Assembly: GCA_015183035.1 (NCBI GenBank)
Contig: JACZZP010000009.1
Location: 1,550,001 to 1,614,000, forward strand
Direction: 5' to 3'
DNA length: 64,000 bases
DNA from: Meloidogyne chitwoodi
Taxonomy: Eukaryota > Nematoda > Chromadorea > Rhabditida > Meloidogynidae
In this document: positions 37,363 through 48,679 of the stretch, piece by piece
Layout: every line of letters starts with the position of its first letter
Numbering within the stretch: position 1 is the stretch's first letter
The notes under the pieces: generated by a model
Seen by the model: the letters and a program-made list of their open reading frames with translations, nothing else
The model's database searches: none
What the model was told of the DNA's origin: nothing
Position numbers and translations under genes: made by a program

Positions 37363-37505
37363 TTAGTTGATTTTTTTGACTCTAATGTCAAGAAAAAAAT
37401 ATATTCGTTGCTTTAAAAGATTAGTAAATGCAACGTTGCTTAATAATTTAATAAAATAAAAATTTCCAAAAATTATTTAAAATTAATTTAAGATTTTTTT
37501 TAAAA

Positions 37506-38265
37506 ATGGTAGAATTTTTACCAACATTAATTTTTTTAACAATTCTTTTTTCTGTTCCTATACAATTTTATTTATCACCAAAATCAACATCTGATGCTCA
37601 ATTTTATTTACATAAGTAATTTTTTTTCAAATTTAAAAATTAATTTTATTTTTTTAAAGATTTGTAAATGAAATTAGTCAACTTTATGGACGTTTTATTG
37701 GAAGTTTATTAAATTCTCAAGTTAAAAAAATTGAAGAAATTTATAATGATCAAAAAATAAATGATGAAATTATAAATGAAAACACAATTGATGAAGAAAT
37801 AAATGAATTATTTGGAGGTTTTTTTTCTTTAAATTATTATTTTTTAAAATTAAAAGGTTCTAATGAGCCTAGACATCCTCGTTCTCCAAATATAAAATAT
37901 AGAGTTGGTCAAGTAGTTAAACATAAATTATATAATTATAGAGGAGTTATTGTTGGATGGGATGAAAAAGTTAAAGCACCAGAATGGTGGATAAAAAAAG
38001 TACATGGAACAGAAGAAATTAATGAACCTAATTATACAATTATTATTGATACTAGAGGTTTTTTTAAATAAAATATATTGTTTATTTTATTTAAAAAACA
38101 AAAAAAGATCGTTTAGTTCCACAAATTGCTTATGTATTAGAAAGAAATATTATTCTTTCAGAAGGTGCTATTGTTCATCCTTTAATTAATCATTATTTTG
38201 AATCATTTGATGGAAAATGTTACAAATCAAGGCCTTGGCATAAAAAAGTTTACCCAAATGATTAA
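37506..38265 (+). CDS. YccV/HspQ-like domain protein with N-terminal signal or anchor
   Basis: Four exons: 37506-37615, 37660-37817, 37857-38057, 38108-38265; 208 aa. The first ~20 residues are hydrophobic (FLPTLIFLTILFSVPIQFYL), so it is secreted or membrane-anchored. The rest is a YccV-like (hemimethylated-DNA-binding/HspQ) domain: YRVGQVVKHKLYNYRGVIVG, WDEKVKAPEWWIKKVHG, and LINHYFESFDGKCYKSRPWH near the end. In animals this domain is known from FBXO21 and POLDIP2, but no F-box or ApaG domain is present here. Function unknown. Confidence 0.85.
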
Positions 38266-38869
38266 TTTATATATACATATTTTTAAGTCATTTAAATAAG
38301 CAATAGGGCTAAATATATAAAATTTGGAAAAATTAAAAAAACAAAGCCCTTTTTATATTTAATTTGCTTATTTTTATTATTTTAAGTTTTATTTGAAACA
38401 ACAATCTATCCTTTTTTTAAATTTCTGATTAGTTTTACAGTTATTTATTATAACATTGTATATATTTAATTTTTTAACCTCTATTTTTAGTCAATTTTAG
38501 AATTAAATTATTTTATTTTAAATCCCTACAAAATCTTCTTAACGGGTATTTTAAACAAAGATTCGGTGACTTTTGGGGTTTTCATTCCTTTAAAATATTT
38601 TTTAAAATTCGCCTTTGATTTATATTAAATTTTTAAAAGCACTTTGTATAAATATTTTCTAAACTTTAAAAATAAAAAATTTAGTAAAATTAAGAGAATA
38701 AGTGTTTAATAATTTTAGTTCTGAACTAAATAAATTTAAATATATTCATAAAATATATATATTTTTTAATTTTTAGTTAAATTTATTTTAAATGTACAAA
38801 TTAGTCTATTAAATATCTTCATTTATCAAAATAAAAACAAATATTATTTATAAAATAACTTTCCTTAAT
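38266..38869. other. AT-rich gap between convergent genes
   Basis: Shared 3' region of the YccV-domain gene and the 162-aa minus-strand gene. Nothing recognised. Confidence 0.4.
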
Positions 38870-39463
38870 TTAAGCTAAATTTTTTGAAACTTTTTGTTCT
38901 TCTTTTATTTTACGTAATTCTGCTATTCTCAGCTTTCGTTCAAGCATTACTTTACGTCGTCTTTTTGTAAGGTCTGTTTTTACATAAAGAAAACCAATAA
39001 CACCAAAAGCCATCGCCAGTAAAATAAATTTCATTAACTGAATAAAAATTCAAAAAAATAAATTTTGATACATTAAAAATTTTTAAAAACAAAAATAAAC
39101 CTTCCACATTTCCCTATCAACTTCATAAAGATGCTTAAATTCGCCTGCATACAAAAATCGAACTTTTCCATCACCAATATTTTCCTTAATTAATTAATAT
39201 TTAATTTTTAAAAATAATTAATTTACCTCATCATACATAATACCTTTAGCCCTTCTTTGTGCTCGTTCTTCAGCTTCTTTTGCACGTTTTGAGATTCTAC
39301 TTTCTTCTAAAAGAGCCATTCCTTCTAAAGCATCATGGCCAACTTTATCCAAATTTAAATAACGAAAAGTTCTTCCTTTATAGTAAGAATAATCAGATTT
39401 ACCACAAATAATCGTTTGTGTAAATCTTCGAAGAAAACTAAAGTTTAAATTAACTAAATTCAT
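38870..39463 (-). CDS. Unknown mitochondrial-looking 162-aa membrane protein
   Basis: Three exons in order 39227-39463, 39101-39184, 38870-39037; 162 aa. The N-terminus MNLVNLNFSFLRRFTQT resembles a mitochondrial presequence. A charged middle (ESRISKRAKEAEERAQRRAK) follows. One TM helix at about residues 108-126 (LMKFILLAMAFGVIGFLYV) precedes a very basic C-terminus (KRRRKVMLERKLRIAELRK). I recognise no named family. The start lies 177 bp after the BCKDHB stop on the same strand, with acceptor TTTTTTAAATAG just upstream, so the two may share a transcript. Confidence 0.75.
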
Positions 39464-39640
39464 CAAAACAATCTATTTAAAAAATTTAAAAAAAAAGCAA
39501 CTTTTAAAATTATCCAAAAATAATTAAAGCGTAAAATAACATTTACAAAAAATAAAATTTAAAATCATTCTTTTATCACATTTTATATAAAAATATGTTA
39601 ATAAATATAGAAATTTATATAACTAATAATTACAAAAGAA

Positions 39641-42033
39641 TTAATATTTTATTAATTTTTTAATGGCATCAAAGCATCTCCATTTTGTTGGAAGGTAAAA
39701 AGGTTCATAAATGTGAGGAAAAGGAGTATCCCATCCACAAACTCTTTCGATTGGTGCTTCAAGATTAAGAAAACATTCTCGTTGAATATTTGCAGCTATT
39801 TCTGCACCAAATCCAGACGTTTTTGGTGCCTCATGAGAAATTAATAAACGACCAGTTTTAGTTACACTCTTCAAGGGAAATAATTATAATAAAAAAATAA
39901 AATTTAAATAAACATTTGCAACAGTTTCAACATCCCAAGGGAGTATAGTTTGAAGGTCAATAACTTCACAAGATACTCCAAAGTCTTTTTCGGCTAAATC
40001 TGATGTTTCCATAAGTACATGAAGTTGAGTCCCCCATCCGACAAGTGTTACATCTTTACCTAAAAATTAATAATTATTTTTTTATCTTATTAAAAACCTT
40101 CTTTAACAATTTCAGCTTTTCCCAAAGGTAAAACATATTTTTCAAAAGGAACATCTTCAACTGCATTTCTAATAAAATTGATAAAAACTAAGTAAAAAAA
40201 TATATATTAATATTAAAGACCTATAAAGAATTTTTGGTTCGAAAAAAATACAAGGATCTGGATCAGAAATACAAGAAAGAAGAAGTCCTTTTGCTTGGAT
40301 AGGTCCTCTAGGTACAACAATCTAAAATTAATTATTTTTAAATATTAATTTAAAATGAAAAAATGTACGAAAGTTGTACTAATGATGACAATTAAAGATA
40401 AGTCAACATTTAAGCTCAAACGTTTTAATTTTTTATGCCATTTTATTTTTGCAAGACGAATATCATTTTACGTATTGCAAAATAGAATAAATAATAAAAA
40501 TGGCATTAGTTTATAAATTAAAATTTATTAGTCGGTTGCGGAAAAATTGTTTAAATGGTTGATGGAATGGAACCTTCGTGAAAAGGACCCAAAACAAAAG
40601 CACAACCGACTGCTCTACAGCCACCCACTCTGATTTCTTTTTTATTCACTAATATACTTTCTTCTATCATACGAATATAATAAAATTACTTTTAAACCGG
40701 GGGTATGACTAAAATAAGCCTCTGGTGATTGAGAATGATATAATGCTCCATGTCCAACAGCTCCCCAAGTTGCCCGAATTGTTAATTTTCCACAATTGAA
40801 TTGATTTCCACTTCGATAACGATATTTTGCAGCTTCATTTACAATCTTTTTAGTAAATAATTTTAATCAAGTAAAATTGTTATATAGCAAAATACCTGAT
40901 CAAATGCAGGAAATATATAATCTGCAAATTGTATTTCAGCTATAGCATTATTCCCATTAACTGCAAGCCCAATTCCAAATCCAACAATTCCTTGTTCACA
41001 TAATGGAGTGTTAAAGACTCTATCTTTTCCTAAATAAAAGAATATGGGCAATCGTCTGGAATCTGGGTCCCGAAATTTTTTTATTTATTTTTTCATGAAA
41101 ATTTGTATTCGGGGGTTATCGAGGGCGCTGATCACGAATCTAATATCAGATTTTGTCTAACACTTGATTTTATCTATGATTTTTCATCAATTACTTGATT
41201 TTTTGCGTCTTTTTATTTTTCTTGATTGGTCATAACTTTGAGTAAAATCGACCAACCGTGATGATTTTGGCGTCATTCAACTCAGATCGATAAATGCTTT
41301 CGAATGAGATATCATATGTATATTTGAATTTTCAATCCCAAAAATCAAATTGCTCCCACTATCATTTTTTCGATTTTCAAGGATCTGTATCTTGGTTCAC
41401 CGGCATTTCTGCATAATGGGAGTGGTACCATTAGACTCAGATCTTTGAGAGGAATCGAATGATATATAATTTGACCGACATCCATTATTTGGTGACCAAA
41501 AATCAAGTAATTGATGAAAAATCATAGATAAAATCAATGATTAATAAAAACTGATATCAGATTCGTAATCAGCGCCCTCGATAACCTCCGAATACAAATT
41601 TTCATGAAAAAATTTAAAAAAAATTTCGGGACCCAGATTCCAGACGATTGCCAGAATATGTACATATAAATTGATTTTTTACCAAATTTATTTTGTAGTC
41701 CAATTGAGCATCTAAAAACACCACCAAATGCAACATCTTCACCTAAAAAGGATTTTTTTAAAAACAAACGATTAATTTAATTAATATACCAAAACAAACT
41801 GAACTAGGATCTTCTTCTAAAGCAATATCCAAAGCCTGATTAATTGCTTGACATAAATTTATTTTTTCTTTTTTTCCTAAAAGAAAAGTTTTTAATTGAA
41901 AACATTAAAAAAAACCTTCAGTTAAATATTCTGCTGGATAATAAGTAAAATGTGAGGCAAATTTGTGCTGTTCAAATTGTAAAAATGAATATCTTTTAAT
42001 GGATAATCCTTTGAACAATCTGTAAGCACACAT
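39641..42033 (-). CDS. bckd-1B: Branched-chain 2-oxoacid dehydrogenase E1 beta (BCKDHB)
   Basis: Nine exons in order 41916-42033, 41790-41876, 41683-41742, 40896-41029, 40690-40845, 40221-40321, 40098-40168, 39914-40059, 39641-39868; 366 aa. Strong matches throughout: [79 protein letters not shown] and the end [13 protein letters not shown]...[16 protein letters not shown]...[20 protein letters not shown]. The C-terminal [16 protein letters not shown] pattern separates it from pyruvate dehydrogenase E1 beta. It decarboxylates Leu/Ile/Val-derived keto acids with E1 alpha in the mitochondrial matrix; the N-terminus is presequence-like. Intron 3 carries a 606-bp MITE. It shares a 198-bp divergent promoter with TIPIN. 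Confidence 0.96.
41047..41652. mobile_element. Foldback MITE with 8-bp TSD in BCKDHB intron 3
   Basis: A 606-bp element with inverted arms of roughly 170 bp, starting GGCAATCGTCTGGAATCTGG. It is flanked by an exact 8-bp duplication AGAATATG (41039-41046 and 41653-41660). The middle is unique and non-coding. The 8-bp duplication fits hAT-like or Merlin-like families. The arms are highly similar, so insertion looks fairly recent. Confidence 0.88.
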
Positions 42034-42231
42034 TGAGAATAATTATCTAATAAAACACTCAAAAATAAAAGATAAAATTAGGTTTTCATAACACAATTAG
42101 AGTCTGAAATTGAGTTTTTTAATACAAAATTTAAAATGAAAATACATTTATGCATTTTTTCTAAATCTCACAATCATCATAAGACTTTATTTTTTGTAGA
42201 TTTTAAAGGATTTCTCTAAAAATCACCTACG

Positions 42232-43170
42232 ATGGAATTTGATGATTTTGGAGATTTATTTGGCGATGAAATGAATGAATTAGACAAAAACACTGAAAAC
42301 GAAGAAATTGACCAAGGTTTTTAACTATATAATTTTGTTATTATAAAAATAAAATAAATAAGATAAAAGTGTTACAAAAGCAAAAAACTTTGAATCCGTT
42401 TGGGAAAAAACTGAAGATGAAACTAAAATTAAAAGGAAAATTAGAAAGCCTCAACCTAAATTAACTGAAAGAGAATTAACTTCTGATAAAGGTATTGAGG
42501 CATTAAAAGATTCTTTTGATAACTACAATTTTCCAAGTGAATTTGATCCAGTAAGATTTTTTTTAATTTTATTTTTTTCAATTTTAGTATCAAAAACTGC
42601 ATATACTTTTAAACAAAATGGAATGTTGGGCACACAATCTCTTCCCAAAAATGAATTTTGATGATTGTTTGGATAAAATTGAAAAATTAGGTCGAAAGCG
42701 TTTAGTACAAGTAAATACATAGATATATTTTTAAAAACAATAATAATTCATCCTTACAAAATAATTTTATTTAATGTAAAATTATTTGATTTTTTATTTT
42801 TGAAGGCTACAATGAAAAGACTACGCCCCGGATTTTCCTCGTCTAAGGACGATGAATTTGAAATAAATGAAGATGAAATTATAGAAAAGAATAACTTAAA
42901 GGTTAAATTCTATTTTAAAAAATAAACTTATATTATCAGAATAAATCGTTGGATGATCACGAAAATGACGAATTGATGCTTCAAAAACTAATTGATTCTA
43001 GCGATGATGATGACAATCTGGACAAATATCTTAACCTTATAAAATCTGAACAAAGTAATTCACAAAAGGAAATTGAAGAAACAAAAGAAAACGATTCTGA
43101 TGAAAATTCTGAAATATTACAAATAAAAAAGACTCATAAAAAGAGAAAAATTATAACAGAAGATGATTAA
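42232..43170 (+). CDS. TIMELESS-interacting protein (TIPIN/Swi3/Csm3)
   Basis: Five exons: 42232-42316, 42363-42550, 42588-42710, 42806-42901, 42940-43170; 240 aa. The Swi3 domain lies at about residues 50-150, with RKPQPKLTERELTSDKGIEA, then YQKLHILLNKMECWAHNLFP and KMNFDDCLDKIEKLGRKRLV. The C-terminus is acidic, ending in basic KKTHKKRKIITEDD. TIPIN binds TIMELESS in the fork-protection complex and supports the S-phase checkpoint and cohesion. It is divergent from BCKDHB at the 5' end and convergent with the IER3IP1 gene 58 bp downstream. Confidence 0.9.
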
Positions 43171-43228
43171 AATGTAAATTAAATTTTAAAATTTATCAAC
43201 ATTTAAATATTTATAAAACAAAATCTTC

Positions 43229-43566
43229 TCAACCAAATAAAAGTTTAAAAAAAATTGCTAAAATATTCAAGATGATAAGTGGAACTGTAAAAAATTTTTT
43301 ATAAGATACATAAAAATGTATAATAAAAAAACCTACATCTGAGCACAGTCTGAACGGCTAGCACAAGATTGACTAACCTCAGAGTAATTGAATTTTCATT
43401 GTCTTCGTGAAAGCTATTTTGTCTATTTTTCAAATACTTAAAATAGAATTAACTATAACTTAAAAAAAATAAATAAAACCTTATTTAAAACCCTTTCTTT
43501 ATTGATAATTGCAAATCCATTCACAACAAGTAAAGAAAATTCAAGAATTTGATAAAGTGAGAGCAT
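43229..43566 (-). CDS. IER3IP1/Yos1-like ER-Golgi membrane micro-protein
   Basis: Three small exons in order 43492-43566, 43337-43436, 43229-43284 encode 76 aa (human IER3IP1 82). The N-terminal helix LYQILEFSLLVVNGFAIINK is followed by ERYLKN, as in human EERFLKN. A short polar loop leads to LRLVNLVLAVQTVLRFPLII and a second helix ending FFKLLFG*. The LFG end and two-helix plan fit the Yos1/IER3IP1 family, which acts in ER-to-Golgi transport. The conserved Trp-Gly segment of the loop is not preserved. Too short for most ORF callers. Confidence 0.85.
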
Positions 43567-44498
43567 TGTTGTGAAGAAGGCTTTTTAATTAATTTTGCAA
43601 AATACTAAAATAAAAAATGAAAAACAATTTAAAAATTATTTATTAATTCTTTTTAACATTACCTTATTGTTTGCAGTTACACGACTCAAATGCGAAAAAA
43701 ATCTATGTGCCGCAACTAGTCGGCTCGCGAGAGTGTAACCGAAGCCAACTAACCCAGATATGCGCCGGTTTGTCGCTAGTCGCGCCGCCTTTTTATTTAT
43801 TTATAAAAAGAGTACTGTCTTATTTATTTTTAAACTTACGAAGTAAGCCATCGCTAGCAAAAAAAAATAAAAAAACTTAAAATAACCTAAACAATTAAGT
43901 CATACATAATTATAAACATTTACAAACAAAAAAATACAAAGAGAAATTATTGGTTAAAAAACATGATCAAGCATCAGTAAAGTTTTAAGTTCAAGCTTCG
44001 AAACTGGCCCCGAGATCACGTGCTAAATAATATACAAAAATAAATAAAATAATGTAAGTCATCCTCCCACCTTCCCTGACCTCCCATACCACCTTCATAG
44101 AATCATCGCCGTTGAAGTATCTCGTAGACGCTGGCATAGCTTGTAGACGTTACGTAGCTCCTAGAACATCCGCTCATAGAACCACCACCGTTGGCGTTGC
44201 TCGTAGACGTTGGTTTTGCCCGTAAACGTTGGTGTTGCCTGTAGACGTTGGCGTTGCTCGTAAAACAGGAGACTGGTAAAATAAGCGGTTTATAGTATCC
44301 AACTTTCAAAAGTTTACTATAAAAGTCTCCATTTTCTCCTACCCAAATCATTTACCTATAAAAGGATAGCCAAACAATGACAAAATATTTTCAGATATAA
44401 TAAGATTTTTTTTATTTTATAAATAATAATTTTTATTGCTTATTTTTCTTTAGTACTAAATATTCTCATTAATAATATAATACAAAAGAAACTACGTA
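43567..44498. repeat. GC-richer intergenic region with a 19-bp minisatellite
   Basis: 44110-44264 is a tandem array with a 19-bp period, consensus near CGTTGGCGTTGCTCGTAGA. Copies start at 44110, 44129, 44148, 44189, 44208, 44227 and 44246, with a diverged 22-bp unit at 44167-44188. A second GC-rich patch at about 43690-43795 (ACTAGTCGGCTCGCGAGAG...) is unexplained. The minus-strand frame at 44103-44351 reads through the array and is not considered a gene. Confidence 0.8.
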
Positions 44499-47243
44499 AT
44501 GTCATCTTCAAGGGTAGAATTTCTATATATCTTATTATATGTATTTTAAATGTAAGGGTTCAAATTCCTCTTATGATACAACTCGTAGCAGTTATGAATA
44601 TGAGGATGTTGATATTAAAAAAGTATGATTTTAATATAATATTATTTATTTATTTTTTGGAATAGGCCAATAGTCCACCATCAAGTATTGAAGGAGATGA
44701 CTATCCTTATAGTGTTGATAGCGAACGAATGCCAGTATCTGGAATCTCTATGAGATCATTACGAACTCGAATACCATGGGAGAAGAAAGGTGTTTATCGT
44801 CGATTTATTCACTTTTCTCATATACTCTCTCAGAGTAATATGATTAAATTCCCAAATTGTGAGTTTTTTTTTAATTTTAAGAATTTTAAATAATAAATAA
44901 TTTTTATCAGTGTGTGCATTACATGGCGGAGGTTCAAAAATTAAATTTTAACAATATTTAAATTAATTTTTAGTTCCATTCATTTTTGCATACGTATCTG
45001 CTTATTTGTTTGTTGGTGTTCCAGTATTATGCGTTGAGATGGCTTTAGGACAATTTGCTTCAGTTCCACCCGTGGAATTATTTAGAAAAATGTGCCCATC
45101 TCTTGCTGGTAAGATAAATTATTTAAATTAAAAATTTTTTATAGGAATTGGCACTGTTATGTTGGCATTATTAATGTTTAAAGCAATTTCAATGGCAGCT
45201 ATATCTACTCAAGCTATTTTTTCTGCATTTTATACAATACTTGAAAGTATTCAGAGTGGTGGACCTTCATGGGAGAATTGTACATTTTTTGGATCTAGTC
45301 ATCTTTGTTTTAAACGGTTTTACTTTTTAATATTAAAATAAAACATTTTCTTTTTTTAAAGTAGTTATACACAATGTTATGATATTCTTGTTAATAATGC
45401 TTCACATCCATTTACAGGATTTAATGAAAATTGTCAAAGTTGGATTCAAGGTTTTGATTTAATATATAATGTTAGTCAAAAGCAAAGATGGCGAGTGTGG
45501 AGACCTCCACATTTAGATTATATGACTACAAATGTTTATATGGTTAATTAAATATTTTATTTTTAAAATTAAAAGAAAATAATTTTTTTAGCCAATTTTC
45601 CACCAAAAAGATTGGTTTTTTCCTTTTAAATCTGGCACAGTTTTAATTATTATTTGGGCATTTACTGGATTTTTGATTTACAATGGAATTCGTCGATTAG
45701 GAAAAAGTTTTATTTTTTTGAAGGGAATTATTGTAATTGCAATGCTTGTTAATATGTCTTTAAGTAATTTTAATTATTATATTTTCTTAATTTTTTTTTT
45801 CAGGTTTATATTTTGCACCCAAAAATACAGATTGGCATGAATTTTTTAATTTTGATTTAAATTCTTTAAGAAGTTTAGGTGTTTGGGCAGATGGTATAAA
45901 TATTAAATAATTTTTATTTAATTATTAATTTTTAGCTGTTGCTTTTGTAGTAATTTCATTAGATTTGGGTACTGGATCTGTTCAGAAAATTAGCAGTTTA
46001 TCTGATTTTAATGAAAATTTTTTCTATAATGCTTTAATTACTTGTGCTGCAGATATGTATTCTAATAAAATAATAATTTAAATAAAACTTTATTTTTTTA
46101 AAGATTATTAAGTCTTATATCTGGAATTACTTATTTTTCTTCACTTTCTTCAATGGCTCAAAGAATATTTCCTTTAGATGAAGTAAATCATAGACATAAA
46201 TTTATGCTTACACATGAAGAAATTACCGTAAATTATTATTATATTTTTACTTTTTTTATAAAATTTTTTTAAAGCCAATTACAATGTTCCCAGAACATAT
46301 AATTTGGAGTACTCAATTTGGTTGGATTTTTGGTGTTATTCATTATATTGCAATTGGATTACTTGGAATTACACGAACTGTTTATTTTTATTTATTTTTT
46401 AATTTTTAATTTTAATAAGGTTATCTGTTTTGATATGGTTAAATTTGCATTTGAAGAACTTGTACTTAAACATCGAAAAAGAGAAACTCTTTTGGGTGAT
46501 GATGATGATGACAGAATTCAATTTATTGCAACTTTTAGTGTTGTATTTTTTGGGATTATTGCCTCAATTGTTTTAGTAGGGCCAAATGGTATTGCTGTTA
46601 GTAAACTTTGGAGTGAATTTACAAGTATTTCATTTATGTTAGTTTGCCTTTGCGAAATGTAAGAAATTATTTATTTTTTTTAAATAATAATTATTTTAAG
46701 ATTTGCTATAAATATTCATTATGGATTTAGACGATATTTGGCGTTAATTTTTAATTTATTTTTTAAATTTATTTTTTTTAGTAATGTCCAAACAATGCTT
46801 CAAAATACTCAACATAAATCTCATTTACTTTATACACTTTCTGCTATTTGGTATTATTTATTTGCTCCATTATTTATTATTGTAATTTATTAATTAATTT
46901 ATTTATTTTTAAAATATTTTTCTTTAGGTAACTATAGTATTTAAAATTTTCGTAAATAAACATATTAAAGTTTTGGAATATTCATTTCCTACAGGATTTC
47001 AATTTTATGGATGGATGGTTGTTATACTTGCTGCAATGTTTATTTATTTTAATTAATTTATTTATTTTAATTTATTTTATTTTCAGAACAGTACTTGTTC
47101 CATTAATTCATTATTTTGTGGCATTTGCAAGAATACATTCTATTTCACATATATTTGAACCTCTTCCTTCTTGGGGACCAATTAATTATTCAGATTTTAG
47201 CAAAAATTTAAAAAATGAACGTGCAGCTTCAGTAAAAGTTTAG
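44499..47243 (+). CDS. Divergent SLC6 (sodium neurotransmitter symporter family) transporter
   Basis: Seventeen exons: 44499-44513, 44557-44622, 44666-44858, 44911-44931, 44974-45108, 45145-45316, 45362-45542, 45592-45763, 45804-45893, 45936-46056, 46104-46227, 46275-46379, 46420-46658, 46701-46742, 46782-46881, 46928-47037, 47087-47243; 680 aa. The layout is a cytosolic N-tail, about 12 TM helices and a large Cys-containing loop after TM3. Family marks: CALHGGG, GVPVLCVEMALGQFASVPPV, FKAISMAAISTQAIFSAFYT. The normally invariant TM1 GN-x-WRFPY motif is replaced by QSNMIKFPN (about 83-91), and TM6 is also divergent (VISLDLGTGSVQKISSLSDF). Substrate and sodium coupling cannot be predicted; it may be an orphan or atypical SNF member. 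The start relies on a 15-bp first exon. Confidence 0.9.
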
Positions 47244-48048
47244 AAAATATAATATTTTTTTTAATTTTTTTCTTTTTTCCTTTAATGTCTGTTACCTATT
47301 TATCTTATAATAATAATATTTAGTTAACATAATAAAATATTTTATATTTAAAAATTGGTTAAAGATATAAACAAAATAATATTAATAAATTTATTAGATA
47401 TTTTTTTAATTATAAATAATTTACAGAGATAAAAAATTGTAACAATTATTTTTATAAAATTAATCTTCCCATACAATTTTAATTAATTTTACTTATAACA
47501 ATATATAAATGTTTTTTATATTTTTTATTATTAAAATATTACTAATTAATTAATTTATTTATTTATTTATAGGAAAAAAATTAAGATTTTATATTTTGAT
47601 AAAAAATATATATTTATTTATTTATTATAAAAATTAAGGGGAAAAATGACCTTCAGTTAAAAGACCTTGGAATTTTAAAAGACTTTTTTTCTTATATTTA
47701 TTTATTATTTATATATTTTCTTGTTTAATTTTTAATTATTTTTATTTAAAAATTAATTAATTTTAATTAATTAAATATTTAAAAAAATAAAATATTAAAA
47801 TATTATTATTAATCTTTTTAAAATATTTCTTTTTTTCTAACATTTTCGCGCCCTCATTTTCATTTCTTCTATTTTAATGACTTCCAGATGACAAAAATTA
47901 TTCACATATTTTTTTAAAAATATCGCTAAATCTTCTAAAAATATATTTTTTAATTTTCTTATTTTATTCCGGCAATTAATAATATTTTTATTTATTTTTA
48001 ATTAAATAAAAAATATTTTAAATTAATAATATCTTTTTATTTTAATTA
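47244..48048. other. AT-rich intergenic DNA
   Basis: No gene or repeat recognised between the SLC6 gene and the Merlin element. Confidence 0.4.
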
Positions 48049-48219
48049 AATAAAAGGGTACTTGTTCCCTTATAGGGGCCACCTTCTTTTTCAATGCCGC
48101 GCCTTTTTTTCTGCGCCGAAAAAATCCTATAGACTGACTTGATTGAAATTGCCCCTAGAAAACTTTTGATGAGTAAAGGCGTATTACATTTGAATTTCAA
48201 ATGATCATGGATTGAAATT

Positions 48220-48555
48220 GTGTCTAATCGTAAAGGATCTACTTTAATGAATTTGATCCGTAGGAAAATTGCTCCCGAAACACGTATCATAACGGACATG
48301 TGGAAGGGTTACAATGCTATCCCGCGCTTATTGAGAGGAGGAAAGTCTTTATACAAACATGCAACTGTTAACCATTCCAAACATTTTCTTAATCCCACAG
48401 ATCCTAATATTCATACACAAAACATTGAACGTCTTTGGAGATCGGCCAAAAGGAGGAACAAGATCCAATGCGGGACTCATCGCCATCATCTTCGTGGATA
48501 CATTGATGAATTTTTGTTCCATTGCTCGGCCAATACCAACAATAATTGTTTTTGA
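48220..48555 (+). pseudogene. Truncated Merlin (ISXO2-like) transposase
   Basis: A frame of about 110 codons inside the Merlin element matching the C-terminal half of the DDE-type ISXO2/Merlin transposase. Features are TRIITDMWKGYNAIPRL (second catalytic Asp), VNHSKHFLNPTDPNIHTQNI followed by ERLWR (catalytic Glu), and HLRGYIDEFLFHC. The N-terminal zinc-binding region and first catalytic Asp are missing, so the copy cannot be autonomous. The frame is uninterrupted, suggesting fairly recent deletion. Confidence 0.85.
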
Positions 48556-48679
48556 TGCAATTTTGAATGGGATTAACAATTTTATGCCTCCTTTTAATTT
48601 CCGCTATTTCTTTTATTAATTTATAAATAAGCATTTACTCATCTCAAAAGTTTTCTAGGGGCAATATCAATCAAGTCAG

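Noticed and set aside
44103..44351. 82-codon minus-strand frame over the minisatellite
   Set aside because: The repeat period is 19 bp, so units change frame; the reading is accidental.
44556..44567. tRNA B-box-like GGTTCAAATTCC
   Set aside because: It is the start of SLC6 exon 2 (GSNSSYD); no A box, anticodon arm or acceptor stem can be drawn around it.
48349..48634. Antisense frames across the Merlin element
   Set aside because: Shadows of the sense transposase frame (TDMWKGY, QNIERLWR).
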